Notes: generated by a model from the letters alone, not told the origin. Positions 33,032 to 45,641 are shown, counted from the first letter of the stretch. The stretch is 64,000 nucleotides of DNA from Sequoia sempervirens (GCA_007258455.2 VDFB02270651.1:493342320-493406319); one strand, 5' to 3'. Numbers and translations are program-made.

Positions 33032-33307
33032 TTAGCATCTCCAAATCCAACCACAAAAATATTCATAGATTTGATGATCTCCAATAGTCATTTTTAGATG
33101 TTGAATTATTTGTGCACATGGTATGTTGAAACCCTTAGCGATGCTCACATTGAATCCCTTGAAATATTCAAGAACTAAGCCCCTTTTTTCTACAAGACCT
33201 TCATCAATAAAATTGCAAGTCACCCCATTGTTGATTAGATCAATGATCCTTTTGTTTGCTAACACTAACAAAATTTTGAATGGGTTGTACCTTTGAGTCC
33301 TAGTCAT
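33032..33307 (-). pseudogene. gypsy protease, copy A
   Basis: LINNGVTCNFIDEGLVEKRG matches the gypsy retropepsin active-site region (normally LIDSGATHNFI), with the catalytic Asp of DSG replaced by Asn and Ala by Val. FNVSIAKGFNIPCAQIIQHL, normally V-x-VA-x-G, follows. Its place between RT (left) and gag (right) fits gag-PR-RT order on the minus strand. The lost Asp means no activity. Confidence 0.75.
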
Positions 33308-33379
33308 AGTTGTGAGTGTTCTTCCACATTTTTCTTCTCCATCATATTATTCATTTTCCTTCTCAAATTTAGTTTCTTC

Positions 33380-34560
33380 TACTTCCTTATTCTAGAATCA
33401 ACTTCAATATAGTGCACTTTCCCTTTGCTAGGGCATTTGTGTCCTCACTTCCAAGGTTCTTTGTAATGGAAATAAATTCTTTTTCTCCCTAGTTCATTTT
33501 GACTATCTTTATTTATTTTCATTAGTGGTAGAATCTTATTTATACTTTGCTCTCTCTTTTGGATCTTATTTTGGTTTATAGGAGGAGCACTAGAATAAGA
33601 TTTATTTTGGAGGAAAGAAAACTCCAAGACAATGGATCTTTTGATTGCCTCTTGGAGAGTAGAAAGCTCCAATGCTTTGACCAAACCCTTTAGTGGCTCA
33701 ACTAGTCCTTCTACAAATAGAACTGTGATTCTCCTCTCAGACACATTAAGTAATTTGAATACAATCCTATAAGATTTCCCTATAGTTCACTATTCCATAG
33801 TGTTTTAGTTGGATCAATTCTCAAAAGTGGATCTCTAGATCATCCCTATCAAATATTTCAATTAATCTTTGGCTAGATTCTTCAAGATTAGTAATGAGAC
33901 TATGCCCTTATGTCATAATGTTGTGATACCACTATTTATGGGCTACCCCTTCTAGGTGCAAAGAAGAAAACTTGGTGGCTTCATCTTCATAAATTAGATT
34001 TATAGATAGGTAGGTATTGATTTTCTATATCCAAGCATAGGTTGAATATATTTGCATTCCATCAAACATAGACAAAAAAACCTTGCCCAAGCATTGTTGC
34101 AATTATTTTTTAGCTTTATTTTGAGTTAGTTTATTCTAGGTTTGAGTACTGTTTTAAAATTTGATGTTTTAGAAAGAAAAAAAAGATACATCGTCCCAAA
34201 ATTCTTGCTGAAGAGCTCTACACTCAACATGAAGGGTTGAAAAACCTTCTGTTGAATCAGTTGCATCTTCTTTTAGTGGATCTTCTCTTCTTTGTAGGAA
34301 TTTGGGTTATAAGGGATTTGACAAAGAACCCATAATTTGGTTAACCATTAATGCACTTCCCCTTTTAATATGTGATTTTGGAGTTCCATGAGCTTATTGA
34401 CCTTTAACGACTTGCACCAACATTGCCATTGTGTCTTTGAATGCTTTGACCATTTCTTTTTTCCCTAGATCTAGATTGATCATTGCGTTGACTATTGTTT
34501 GAGGATTTTATTCTTCTATCAAATTGCACCTCCTTCGATCTACTATCTTGTTTCTAAATC
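33380..34560 (-). pseudogene. gypsy gag relic, copy A
   Basis: The frame at 33744-33445 (FVEGLVEPLKGLVKALELST then LQEAIKRSIVLEFSF) resembles the gag region between capsid and zinc finger (F-x-x-GL-x-x-x-(I/L)-x-x-x-V). Broken similar text runs right to about 34560. No intact knuckle was read. It is placed as gag mainly by order. Confidence 0.55.
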
Positions 34561-34598
34561 ACATCAAAACCCTTGTTTCCTAGGTTGGAAAAATCAAG

Positions 34599-34610
34599 GC
34601 TCTAGTACAA
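34599..34610 (-). promoter_or_regulatory. degenerate primer binding site of gypsy A
   Basis: The minus strand reads TTGTACTAGAGC, a three-mismatch form of TGGTATCAGAGC, next to an LTR-like start. Confidence 0.45.
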
Positions 34611-34611
34611 C

Positions 34612-34794
34612 TGTAATATCTCGAATGGGATATTTTAACTCGATTCAATTCCAATCAACGTAAATGTTTGGATTTATTACAAGATTAGATCTAATCTAGA
34701 AACTATTTTTCTCAATGAACATGTAGAAATGTATAAGAATTCTCTTTGAAAGGTAACCATTAGCATGAAAACCATAATAATCATCTACTCTTTA
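34612..34794 (-). repeat. possible 5' LTR of gypsy A, cut by the assembly gap
   Basis: It begins TGTAATATCTCG on the plus strand just beyond the PBS, and continues to the N run. A convincing match with the left LTR was not found by eye. Confidence 0.4.
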
Positions 34795-34894
34795 NNNNNN
34801 NNNNNNNNNNNNNNNNNNNNNNNNNNNNNNNNNNNNNNNNNNNNNNNNNNNNNNNNNNNNNNNNNNNNNNNNNNNNNNNNNNNNNNNNNNNNNN
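34795..34894. other. assembly gap (100 N)
   Basis: Exactly 100 Ns, the conventional placeholder for a scaffold gap of unknown size. The second copy of the duplication starts at the first base after it. Confidence 1.
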
Positions 34895-35089
34895 AAAATT
34901 GGTGAGGAAGTGCATAATGAGCTAAATTTACTATTTTCCTCTTCCATGAGCTTAGATGATAACAAATGTGATGATCCTCCTATCAAGAGTGACTCACCAT
35001 GCATTGAACCTAGTGATGATCCTAATACAACACTTGTCGTTGTCCCTTTGGTTAGTTGTCTACCTTCCACATATGATGAACAAGATTGA
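34895..35089 (+). pseudogene. end of unrecognised broken ORF, copy B
   Basis: It corresponds to 6377-6571, the acidic C-terminal part of the unknown ORF; its upstream part is lost in the gap. Confidence 0.4.
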
Positions 35090-36683
35090 CATGAAAATGA
35101 CCTGCTATAGGTTGACTCACATGTGCCATACTAGCATTGTCTTTGTATTATTTTTAAGTTCTTTGTGATTGCATGTGCTTAATGTGATCCCCCATATAAT
35201 GCTTCTTGGTGTGCCTTTATATGTTTGTGAGCCTACTTTGGATGACCCTTGTCACTTCATTGGTGCAAGGATACAAAGGAAGCAAATATGTTGTGACATT
35301 CTTCTATTTATATCTACATTCTTCTATATGCCGTAATCTTTATCTGTTGTCTTGTGTTTTCCTTTTGGGGATGACACAAGGCATTGAGACATTCAAGTCT
35401 CTTCCATGTTGACCCAAAAGCTTCCACTTGTTCTCTCTCTCTCTCTATGTTTCATTCTTCCTTTTTGCTCGTTGTTTCATGAGTTATTTGGAGAATGGTG
35501 ATGGTTCCAAGCTCGATTATATCACTGCAACAATGATAAATGCTAACCCCAGATCAATGGATCCCTTATGTGTTATCTTAGGATTGCATATGGGGGAAAC
35601 CTCCTTTTCATGACGTAGCTCTATCTTGGAAACATATGTTTTACATAGGGCTTTCCAAATAAAGTTCTCATGTATTAACATTTATCATATTCTACTTTAA
35701 AGTAATTGCTCACAACATGCTATTTAATAATTTATTTAAAGTGGGAGCATATGTGTCCTTGCTCATTGTTTTCTTCAAAGTGTGGTCTTCTTACTTCACG
35801 TGGTGTGTCTTCTTCGTATTGTCATTGGGTTTGATGTACTTCAAGATTGCAACCTTTCTCATATAGCATTCCTCTTAGTGGTGATGCTATGACTTGTATG
35901 CCCTAATTTGTGAATATTTTATCCTCAACTAGTCCTTTCTTGGAGACATTAAGCATGATGTTCCCTAAGGTGAGACCTTTTATGAACTAATAAAAATCCC
36001 TTTGAATATACTATTGCATGTATCAAGGCCACCAAGCATAACACAACTTGCTTGCCAATGGAGCATTTATGTATTTCACGACCACCAAGCATAACACAAC
36101 TTGCTTGCCAGTGGAGCCTTGTTCTTCATGAGTGCTAGCCTTGTGACCATTTCTGTGGCACCTTATCAAAGTTACCAGGAGGTATAAATTTGGTATGGTT
36201 AGTACAATGGGAACCTGTAGACCTGGCATGAATTTCCCATTAGCCACTTTTTTGGGCTCACCTAGTGGACAACAAATTTCACTAGCCCATGTGAGTACAT
36301 TTTGTTTGCATAGTGGACAACGGGTTTCCACTTGTGAACATTTTTGGACAAACTACTAAGGCTTGATCCATATCGATTGGACAAATAGTTGAAGCTTGAT
36401 CTACCCTCCTCCCCTCTCTCTCCTTCTTCTCTAATTTTGGAATTGTATGTGTGTGTATTTTGTCTTGCTATTGCATATTTAACATAGGCATGTGTCTCTT
36501 TGTGCCTTTGTTGGTTTGCTGTGAGATCTTAGATCTTGGGGGCTTGATCATCCTCCTTGACCTTTGTTGTCTTATGTTTCCAATAGTTGTACAATTAGAC
36601 CTTTCTTGAAACTTGTTTGACTGCTTTAGTGTGAGTTTGATGTAGGGATCATCCTCTCACTAAAGTGTGGGCTAAATGTAGTG
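35090..36683. other. non-coding stretch of copy B
   Basis: Same content as 6572-8180, including the 36-bp repeat pair at 36029-36117. A few bases near 36130 are missing relative to A. No gene was recognised. Confidence 0.55.
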
Positions 36684-36687
36684 TCAA

Positions 36688-37118
36688 AAAATGTGGTCGA
36701 TTTGGAGATTTGATGCAAAGATGCAAAGTTCCTATGAATATCTTAGGGGATTTATGTGGTTGATTTGGAGAATTGATGCAGTTGTTTGATGAGTATGGAT
36801 CTCCATCAGTGATAGGAGATATAACATACATTGATTATCTTTTTCTTGGAGGATTATGTTGAACAATGACAACATAGTTTAGAAACAATTGCACGTTTGC
36901 TTGCCCTCAAGGTCAATCATCTAAACATTGTGCATTTGATTTGTGGAAATCATGAAGGTTCTGAAATTAACACACTTTTGATTTTTGGGTTGAGTGTATT
37001 GAACAATTGGGTGAGAGAGAAGGAATATGGGTGTGGTGAATAATTAATCAACTATTTAACTGGTTGCTTTTGGGTGTTGTAATAGAACAGGAGTCCTTCG
37101 ATTTTATTAAACATAAGT
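36688..37118 (+). pseudogene. BSU1/BSL-type phosphatase fragment, copy B
   Basis: Counterpart of 8185-8615. The conserved block after the RGNHE position has changed: Arg is Cys in this copy (IRGNHE reads ICGNHE). A small deletion near 36975 breaks the frame that is open in copy A. Otherwise it has the same truncated layout ahead of the copia element. Confidence 0.7.
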
Positions 37119-37144
37119 GATGTAGTTGGGTGTGTGAACTGATT

Positions 37145-37149
37145 AAACA
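37145..37149. repeat. target site duplication AAACA, left side of copia B
   Basis: It pairs with 42563-42567. Confidence 0.9.
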
Positions 37150-37797
37150 TGAAGGCACTAATGCTTAATTCTAGCGTAGCAGTTTGATGAAGACAGGTTG
37201 CATTCTCCACTGCCCAAGTATGCTTGATAGTTAATATGTTTGTTGTCCTCTTTTTATCCAAAATTTTAAAGTTTTTGGGAGATGTAAATACTTTGGTGTA
37301 ACAATTTTGACACTTATAATGTGATGTGATAGCTTTTAATACCCTCTCTTCAAAAGTCCCACACAACTGCACATATAAAGGAGGTTTTTACATTATTGAA
37401 ATAACATTATTTTTTGTTTTAGTACACTCTTGTTCTACTCCCTGTAGGTTTTGTGTAGAATCTCCTATAGGATACAAAAGTGCAAATGCTATTAGCATCA
37501 AGTTTCCTTTGTCAAGAATGTACTCGTTAGATATTTAAACACTATGTTTAGGATAACTTTTGATCAAATAAATGTTTAGCTTGAATGCAAGTTTACTATG
37601 TAATTGTATTGTGTAAGCCATGAGAATAGTGAAATGTTTGTTTTAAAGCTTTCTAATGAATAGTACTTTGTCATTGCTATAGCAATGTGTTTCCCTTTTT
37701 TTTCCTGTTGTTTTGTATAAAATCCACTCCGCTTCATGAAATGTTTGTGTTGAAATTTTTATATATATGCAAGTGGATTCTCCTCCTAAAACCAAGA
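37150..37797 (+). repeat. 5' LTR of copia B
   Basis: It aligns with 8648-9295 with few differences. It starts TGAAGGCAC and ends ACCAAGA. Confidence 0.9.
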
Positions 37798-37798
37798 G

Positions 37799-37810
37799 TG
37801 GTATCAGAGC
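37799..37810 (+). promoter_or_regulatory. primer binding site of copia B
   Basis: TGGTATCAGAGC, unchanged from copy A. Confidence 0.95.
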
Positions 37811-37912
37811 ACCAAGAAGCTAGAAATTCAACAAAATTAGGTGGGTTTGTTCTCAACAGAGAAGTGAAAAGTTTGTGAGGAGGTTGAGTGAATTGCAGTT
37901 TGAGAAAAAAAT

Positions 37913-38850
37913 ATGACATCCAATGGTTCAAGTTTAACCCAACCTCAAATACCTCTATTTAATGGAGAAAATTATGATTTTTGGAGTATGAAAATGAAAA
38001 ACTTATTCATATCCCAAAATTTGTGGGAGTTAGTAGAACAAGGATTTACAGAGCCTGCAAATGCTCAAGCTCTTGCAGCCTTAACTCAGGCATAGAGAGA
38101 TCAATTGAAATAAAATAGGAAGCAAGACTCAAAAGACCTATTTATTATTCAATAGGTTGTATATGAGTCAATTTTCACTAGAATTGTTGCAACTACAAAA
38201 TCCAAACAAGCATGAGATTTCTTGCAAAATCTCTATTAGGGAACACACAAAGTGAAAACAATAAAACTTCATATGCTCACAAGAGACTTTGAAAACCTGA
38301 TTATGAAACTCTAGTCAGAATCTATGCAAGAGTTTTTCACTCAAGTTAACTTATGAGTGTGGTCAATTAGATTAGATCCTATGGAGAAATTCTAGCAGAT
38401 CAAAAGATTATGGAAAAAATCTTGATATGTCTCCCTCCCAATTTGATCTTGTAGTAGTAGCTATTGAAGAGTCAAAAGATTTAAGTCTTCTCTTTGTTAA
38501 TGAGCTTATGGGGTCTCTTCAAACCCATGAGCAAAGACTGAATAGGTCTATTGAAAAATTAGTTGCAAAGGCCTTCCAAACCAAGATAAATATCTCAAAG
38601 AAAAAGGAAAAAAGGCCAAAAGAGACATCTCATAGGAATACAAAGAAGTTTAGAGGAAAAGGAAGAAACACTAATTTCAATAAAGGCACTAGTACTACAA
38701 AAAGTAAAAATTATTTTGGAGGAAGAAACTCAAGTGATGGTCAAAAGAGCAATCAAAGTTATGATAAATCACGTGTACAATGTCATTATTGCAAAAAAGT
38801 TTGGGAATTATGAATGAGATTGTTGGAAAAAGAATAAACATCATGCACAT
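37913..38850 (+). pseudogene. copia gag, copy B
   Basis: Same two open pieces as copy A (37913-38095 and 38427-38813), with the same stop after LAALTQA and the same break in the zinc knuckle after CHYCKKV. Shared lesions show that inactivation predates the duplication. Confidence 0.85.
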
Positions 38851-38904
38851 TTTGAAATACTAACCTATTTCTTGCTTGTAATGCCACAAAGGAAGACTTA
38901 GAAA

Positions 38905-39130
38905 ATGTATGGCTTTTTGATAGTGGTTGTACTAGTCACATGACAAGAAATAAAAATATTTTTGTAAATATGGATGATTCAACACGTGAGACTTGGTGAT
39001 GATAAAGAAGTTGAAGTTTTTGGCAAAGGAACTATTGCATTCAAAGAAAAGCAAGGTCAAGAAAGGTATATATGTGATGTGATGTTTTGTATGTTCCTGG
39101 ATTAGCACATAACATATTGAGCATAGGATA
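38905..39130 (+). pseudogene. copia protease, copy B, frameshifted
   Basis: It keeps FDSGCTSHMT (Leu before Asp is now Phe). A two-base loss near 38985 and a small duplication near 39078 break the frame that is open in copy A. These lesions are unique to copy B and so postdate the split. Confidence 0.85.
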
Positions 39131-39261
39131 ACTTGTTGAAAAGGGGTATTCAACAACATTTGACAATAATGAATGTGTCATTTGTAGTAAGAAGAAAAAT
39201 AATCAAATCATGACAAAGGTTGGCATGTTGCAAAATATGATTTTCCCTTTGAGACTTGCAT

Positions 39262-40460
39262 ATAGTGAAACTCCAGTCCTTAGAACTAATTACAAGGACC
39301 AATCTTGGTTATGGCACACTAGATATAAGAATTTAAATTTTAGAGGACTAAAATTACTCTCTTAAAAGCATATGGTGAAAGGACGACCAGTCATCTCTCA
39401 TGATGATCAAGTGTTTGAGGGTTGCATTGTTGGAAAACAACACTAAGATTCTTTCCTAGTAGGAAGAGCTTGGAGAGCAAAAGGACCACTTGAATTGGTG
39501 CATACTGATTTTTGTGGTCCAACGTAGACATTATCTCTTAGTAAGAATAAATATTTTTTAATCTTTGTGGATGATTTTAGTAGGACTTGGGTTTACTTCA
39601 TCAAAGAAAAAATAGAAGCTCTTAGCAAATTTCAACAGTTCAAGGCTAGCGTGGAAAAATAAATTGGTTGTCTTATTAAAATGCTATGTTCGGATAGAGG
39701 GGGAGGGTTCACCTCTAATGTTCATTTTAAGATTTTTGCAAAAATTATGGAATTCAAAGGAAACTGATTGCAAGTCATACTCCTCAACAAAATAGAGTTG
39801 TTGAATGTAAAAACCACACCATTATGGAAATGGCTAGAAGCATTCTTAAAGCCAAGGGTTTTCCAAATACCTTTTGGACTGAAGCAGTTGCTACATCTGT
39901 CTATTTATTGAATCGATTTGTAACCAAAAGTGCAAAAAATATGGCACCTTATGAGGCATGGTGTGGGAGAAAACCTGGTATTGCATACTTGAGAGTTTTT
40001 GGATGTATTGCTTATGCTAACATAGCTGAACAAAAAGCCAAAAGTTTGATGAAAAAAGTGAGAAATGCATTTTCATTGGCTATAGTGAGGAGACAAAGGG
40101 TTATCATTTGTATAATCCAGTAAGTGAAAATTTAATTTTTAGTAGAGATGTTATCTTTGCTAGAAGTGAAGCTTGGCAATGGACTGAAAAGTTGAATAAG
40201 GAAAAGAAAAACATTATTGATTTAGAACTTGATGTACCGTCTTCTCATGGTTCGAGCAACAACTCAATTCCTATTGCACCACCTTCATTGAGCTCACCAT
40301 CTTCTCCATCTAGTTTGAGTCTTAGTCCTCCAAGAAAGGCAAAAAGTCATAAAGAAACTTATAAAGGTACTACTAGTCTTGATGCAACTGCAAATTTTGC
40401 TTTATTATCTCATATTCAAGTTGAGCCAATACAAGTTGAGGATGCAATAAAACAAGAAGT
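39262..40460 (+). pseudogene. copia integrase, copy B
   Basis: Collinear with 10780-11980. ELVHTDFCGP replaces ELVHTDICGP; the frame at 39824-40123 retains ARSILKAKGFPNTFWTEAV and YEAWCGRKPGIAYLRVFGC. It shares the main stops with copy A. Confidence 0.85.
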
Positions 40461-40461
40461 G

Positions 40462-41480
40462 TGGATTAAAGCCATAAATGAAGAAATTGCTTCAATTGAA
40501 AAATGAGAAACATGGGAACTAGTTGATCTTCCACTTGAAAAAGATGTTATTGGGTTGAAATGGATTTATGAAACTAAATATAAAGTTGATGGATCTATTG
40601 AAAGGTATAAAGCAAGATTAGTGGCAAAGGGGTTTTCTCAATAGCCAAGTATTGATTACACTGAAACCTATTCTCGTGTTCCTAGATTAGACACCATAAG
40701 AACAATTTTATCATTAGCAGCCCAACATAAGTGTAAAGTTTATCAATTTGATGTTAAATCAACCTTTTTGAATGGTTATCTGAATGAAGAAGTGTTTGTA
40801 GAACAACCACTTGGTTATGAAGTTGCATGACAAGAACAAAAAGTCTACAGGTTAAAAAAGACACTTTATGGGCTCAAGTAGGCGCCTAGAGCTTGGTACA
40901 ATAGGATAGATAATTATCTTTAGAAATATGGTTTTAGAAAGAGTGAAAGTGAGCCCACATTATATGTGAAATTTTGGAACAAAAGTGATTTACTTATCAT
41001 ATGTATATATGTAAATGATCTAATATAAATAGGAAATAGTGAAGAGTTAATGGATGATTTTAGAAATGTAATAAAGTCTGAATTTGAAATCATAGAATTA
41101 GTTTAATGCTTTATTTCCTTGAAATTGAGGTAAGACAACAAAATGATGGGATTTTCATTTCACAAGATAAGTATGTCAATGATTTACTTGATAAATTCAA
41201 GATGAAGAATTGCAAACCGATGAATACACCTTTGAACATGAATGAAAAATTGGTTAAGGATGATGGTTTTGAAAAAATAGATGCAACATTGTATAAGAGT
41301 CTTGCTTGCAGCCTTATGTATTTAACAACTACTAGACCAAATATCATGTTTGTTGTTAGTTTGCTTTCAAGGTATATACAAAATCCAAGTAAGATGCATT
41401 TTTGTGCAATGAAAAGAGTTTTAAGATATGTTCGGGGTACAAGTACTTTTGGCATTTGGTATGCTCCTGTAAATGATTTT
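40462..41480 (+). pseudogene. copia reverse transcriptase, copy B
   Basis: Same layout as in copy A, including the YVNDL active-site change and most stops. One stop of copy A (12181) is a sense codon here (TAA versus GAA in YTETYS). New stops include one near 40826. Confidence 0.88.
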
Positions 41481-41975
41481 GGTTTAATTGGATTTATAGA
41501 TATTGATTGGGCTGATTCTATATATGACAGAAAAAACACTTCAGGTTTATCTTTTCCTTGGGTTTAGGTGCCATTTCTTGGTCTTCAAAAAAGCAATCTT
41601 TAGTCTCTTTGTCCTCAACTGAAGCTGAGTACATTACTGCAACTTCAGCTTCCTACCAAACAGTATGGCTGAGAAGAATCTTAACAGACTTAAAACAAAA
41701 ACAAACTATGCCAATTGTGATATATTGTGGCAATAAATCCACAATTGTCATCACTAAGAATCTTGTCTTTCATAATAGAACAAAACGCATTGATATCAAA
41801 TATAATTTTGTTAGGAACTTGTGGCTAAGGAACATATTGAATTAAAGTTTTGCAAAACCAGTGATCAGATACTGACCAAAGCAATTAGAAAAGAAAGTTT
41901 TGAAAGATTAAGGCAAATCATGGGTGTTTGCACATTCAGCATTAAGGGGGAGATTGAAGGCACAAATGCTTAATG
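41481..41975 (+). pseudogene. copia RNase H, copy B
   Basis: SSTEAEYI is the family form here, where copy A has SSTEGEYI. A one-base loss at about 41816 truncates the frame at 41845. Confidence 0.88.
41943..41953 (+). other. polypurine tract of copia B
   Basis: AAGGGGGAGA, one base before the 3' LTR, as in copy A. Confidence 0.9.
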
Positions 41976-42562
41976 CTAGCCTAGTAGTTTGATGAAGACA
42001 CATTGCATTCTCCACTGCCCAAGTATGCTTGACAGTCAATATGTTTGGTGTCTTTTTTTTATCCAAACTTTTTAAAGTTTATCGGAGATGTAAATACGTT
42101 GGTGTAACAATTTTGACACCTGTAATGTAATGTGACAGTTGTTAATACCCTCTCTTCAAAAGTTCCACGCAGCTGCACATAGAAAGGAGGTTTTTACGTT
42201 ATTGAAAAAACATTTTTTGTTTTGGTACGCTGCTGTTCTACTCCCTGCAGGTTTTATGTGCAGAAGCTCCTGTAGGATACAAAAGTGCAGATGCTGTCAG
42301 CATCAAGTTTCCTCTGTCAAGAATGTACTGGTCAGATATTTAAACACTGTATTTGGGCTAACTTCTGATCAAATAAAAGTTCAGCTTTAATGCAAGTTTA
42401 CAGTGAAATGTTTGTTTTAAAGTTTTCTAATGAATAGATAATTTGTCATTGCTGTAGCAATGTGTTGCCCTGTTGTTTTGTATAAAATCCACTCTATTTG
42501 ATGAAATGTTTGTGCCGAAACTTTTATATCTTTGCAAGTGGATTCTCCTCCTAAAACCAACA
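41955..42562 (+). repeat. 3' LTR of copia B
   Basis: It aligns with 13474-14050 but keeps about 30 bases near 42192-42222 that are missing in copy A's 3' LTR and present in both 5' LTRs, so copy A suffered the deletion. Confidence 0.92.
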
Positions 42563-42567
42563 AAACA
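42563..42567. repeat. target site duplication AAACA, right side of copia B
   Basis: It pairs with 37145-37149. Confidence 0.9.
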
Positions 42568-43008
42568 TTCCAAGCGGATTGGTGGCCTATCGGGGTTTCT
42601 ATCAATCTATTCGACCTGCGTGGCAGAAGCTCTTGACTCTGAATCTTAACATCTCTGCATTTCAACTCCTTTGAAAAACTTAACTACTGGAAAATTCGGT
42701 GGAGGATCTCAAATCTCATTGGATGTCATCCAAAGTCCAAACACAACGCAACCACAAACATGCCTAAAGCTGCTGATAAAGGTCCCATGGCAGAAAATAT
42801 AGAGGTTTTCGAAACCTCATCGGCCCCCGAAGTGATTGTCAGAACCACAAAAAGTTCCAACGCATGGAAAAATGTGTTCGTCGTTAAGAAAATAAAGATG
42901 CTGTTGGTCTTACCTTAGAATCACTTGCTAGAATGTTGCCATTAGCAGGGTCTCAGATTGAAATCCCAATGATTGGTTCAGTCAAGAGTGACATAATTGG
43001 CTCTAAGA
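42568..43008. other. unassigned stretch after copia B
   Basis: Counterpart of 14056-14490, with a changed base near 42886 that introduces a stop in the frame open in A. Confidence 0.35.
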
Positions 43009-43012
43009 AAAT

Positions 43013-43280
43013 TCACCAGCAATTTACAGTCGGAAAATTCATCACCAATAATTTATTATGGGAAAATTCACTGCCATGACAAATTCACCTCCAGGAAAAT
43101 TCACCACCAGCAATTCACAACTGCCGAAAATTCATCAGCAATTCAGTTGCAAATTAATTTTCTGTTGCAGTGCTGGTGGTGAATTTTCCTATAGTGAATT
43201 GCTGGTGGTGAATTTTCCTATAGTGAATTGTTGGCAGTAAATTTTCTGACAGATGAATTGTTGACGATGAATTTACCTGA
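43013..43280. repeat. inverted-repeat cluster, copy B
   Basis: Same inverted AATTCACCACCAGCAATTC motifs as 14495-14770. The centre differs (CATCAGCAATTCAGTTGC in place of CATCTCATTAAAAGTTTGC), and one GAATT is lost before GCTGGTGG. Confidence 0.7.
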
Positions 43281-43308
43281 TGCCGACATAATCAAGCAAT
43301 TTGATGGC

Positions 43309-43670
43309 CTTAAAGGTTATAAGAATAGGAAAGCCGGTGGATGCTAGTAGTGGAACCGGAGGTTCACTCTTAGCAACTTGTTCTGTAGTATGTGGCGTAA
43401 CTGCATTTGCAGCAGTTATTGAGGAGAAGCTAAATATCCCAGAAGGTAAGGTTGTTGGTATTGTAAAATTCTTTCAGTGTTGGTGTTCTATTAAAGGTTA
43501 TAAGAATAGGAAAGCCGGTGGATGCTAGTAGTGGAACCGGAGGTTCACTCTTAGCAACTTGTTCTGTAGTATGTGGCGTAACTGCATTTGCAGCAGTTAT
43601 TGAGGAGAAGCTAAATATCCCAGAAGGTAAGGTTGTTGGTATTGTAAAATTCTTTCAGTGTTGGTGTTCT
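43309..43670 (+). repeat. 181-bp tandem array, two units, RPN2-derived
   Basis: Units at 43309-43489 and 43490-43670. Copy A has three. Confidence 0.95.
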
Positions 43671-44126
43671 AGGAAACTCCACTGAAATGTATCATCAACT
43701 TGATTCTTTGAGGCATTTGGAGAAAAACAGTGTTACTATTCCTTTGGTCCTATCAACCTCAGCTACGACACTTTCATTGACATCAAGAGATCTTTTAAAG
43801 GTGAGAGTTATTATTGTGTTGGATCAGCTACACTTCTAGTGGTTCCTAACCTTTCCCCTGTTATCAAGTCAAATTCCAAAGGTGCTCCTATAATTCATGA
43901 TCAGAAGCTTGATTTCAATCCAGAAAGCTTGGATTACACACTGGATATCCTCTCCAAGAGTGTAGACATTGGAAAATATTCTCTAAATTTTAAGGTTTTT
44001 CCACATGATGCTGAACATGTGAAAACTTATCCTGCTGGAGGCCAAGTTCAGGCACTCATTGCTGTTACAGGGATTATCCCGATCAGTAATTCTGAGATAG
44101 CTATATTAGATACCGACTCTTCCTGA
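43309..44126 (+). pseudogene. RPN2: RPN2 (ribophorin II) oligosaccharyltransferase subunit fragment, copy B
   Basis: Same content as in copy A with one fewer repeat unit. The 43839-44126 frame encodes the same 95-residue block as 15513-15800. The one-base frame change between the array and GSSTEMYHQL is shared. The fragment lacks both ends of the protein, so it is not a functional subunit. Confidence 0.8.
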
Positions 44127-45100
44127 ATTTGGAGAAGCATTAAAAGCAATGAATGCGGGTTCCTTGAACTTTTGAGACAAAACGACTGATATGAGAGAAA
44201 TTATATGTGGTCTCTTATAAATTATAAGTATGACTAATTCTAATTGAAGTTCATCAGCTTGTATGACATCTTTAGGATTGAGACCTCGAAGACCATAACA
44301 TAGCCAAACCTTTGCCAAAATACTATATATTGTAAATAAATACTTCAAATGTAAATAAAAAAAATCAAATGTTGATCAAAAGTGGATCCATACTTGAATA
44401 CATGAGAACCTCTAATGTTATATAAAAAAAACATAAATACATTCATGAAGAAGTGAAATAAGTATTTTTTTCTCAAATAAAATATCATAACTATCCACTA
44501 TAAATGTGCCATTTAAAAAATAAAATGCTCATTTAATAAAATAAGACACTCATTTAAACAAGTATTGTATGTGATGCTATCACATTAGCCGTACAAACCA
44601 TTCAAAATTGTGTGTTTACTCTTTTGTTTCCATTATGTCTTGTGTTCAATGTTTTGTCTCTACACTAAAATAAAATCAAACTATTCAAAATTGAGTGGCC
44701 AAGATTTGTCTCTACACTAACTATTGAAGACTTGATTAGAGGAGAGGATTTGTCTCTACGCTAACTACTTTTATGTAAAATAGATTTTATTCTCTTTTAA
44801 ATTAGAAGATTTGTCTCTATGCTAACTATTTTTATGTAAAATAGATTTTATTCTCTTTCGAATTTTGAAGACGTAATTAGAAAAGAGGATTAAATGTGAG
44901 GGTCAAAGTTAAAATACAAACTATTCAAAATTGTGTGTCTAATCTTTTGTTTCCATTTATGGCTTGTGTTTAATGTTTTGTCTCTACACTATCTTCACTT
45001 GTATAATTTGACACACTCTGGAAAATACCTCCTACTTATCAATTGATGAGCTAAAGGGGCTCTATAATGAATGGTTCATAAGGCACAACACTTGCTGAAG
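44127..45100. other. AT-rich non-coding stretch, copy B
   Basis: As 15801-16760; the paired 61-bp repeats are at 44743-44863. No gene was recognised. Confidence 0.5.
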
Positions 45101-45123
45101 CTTTTGCAAATGGGGTTGCAAGC

Positions 45124-45202
45124 TAAGCGGGCTTAACTTTGGAGAAAACTCTGTGGTTAAGCGTCCTTGAGCTGGGGTAGTACTGGGATGGGTGACCTCC
45201 CG
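45124..45202 (+). pseudogene. 5S rRNA-like sequence, copy B
   Basis: GTAGTACTGGGATGGGTGAC is conserved. It reads GGTTAAGCGTCCTTGAGC, closer to the 5S consensus (AAGCGTGCTTG) than copy A. Confidence 0.65.
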
Positions 45203-45641
45203 TGCTTCACCTTGTGAGCCTCACCTACATGCAATGAGTGCTGACTAGACCATTCACTATAATGAGAGATGGGTTCTTGTGAACCACTACTCATGAAACA
45301 TGGGTCAATAAGTTTAACTCTAAATCTACAGGGTTGAATCCTGATAACAATATCATAAATCTTCCAAAGAGATCAAATAGCGCGGATCGTCTAAATATGC
45401 AAACCTCGATTGCTTTTCTGTCCTCCTCTGTCTCTGATCAGTCCATACGAAAACGCTGATATAATCCCTAAAAAATACAAATGGATTAACACTTTTTCCC
45501 ATGCTTGCATCGATTAAAGCAATGAAATAAAAAATAAGGGTGTTAAAAGCCAATCAGATGTGACTTAATCGAGGATTAATCTCATTGAATACTCAAATGT
45601 TTTTCTTGGTTCTCTCGCCTATTTTGGTTGGTGTGGCCGGG
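45203..45641. other. non-coding stretch before EIL fragment, copy B
   Basis: Counterpart of 16881-17324. Nothing recognised. Confidence 0.4.

Larger units (their letters stand above)
37150..42562 (+). mobile_element. complete but inactivated Ty1/copia retrotransposon, copy B
   Basis: This is the same insertion as 8648-14050, duplicated with its flanks and TSD: 5' LTR 37150-37797, PBS 37799-37810, gag, PR, IN, RT, RNase H, 3' LTR 41955-42562. Extra damage relative to A includes a 2-base loss in the protease near 38985, a short duplication near 39078, loss of about 22 bases after gag near 38850, and a one-base loss in RNase H near 41816. Confidence 0.95.

Noticed and set aside
20651..34794. 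Pairing 34612-34794 with 20651-21403 as LTRs of one gypsy element
   Set aside because: Order and orientation fit, but I could not align the two ends convincingly by eye, so both were kept at low confidence.
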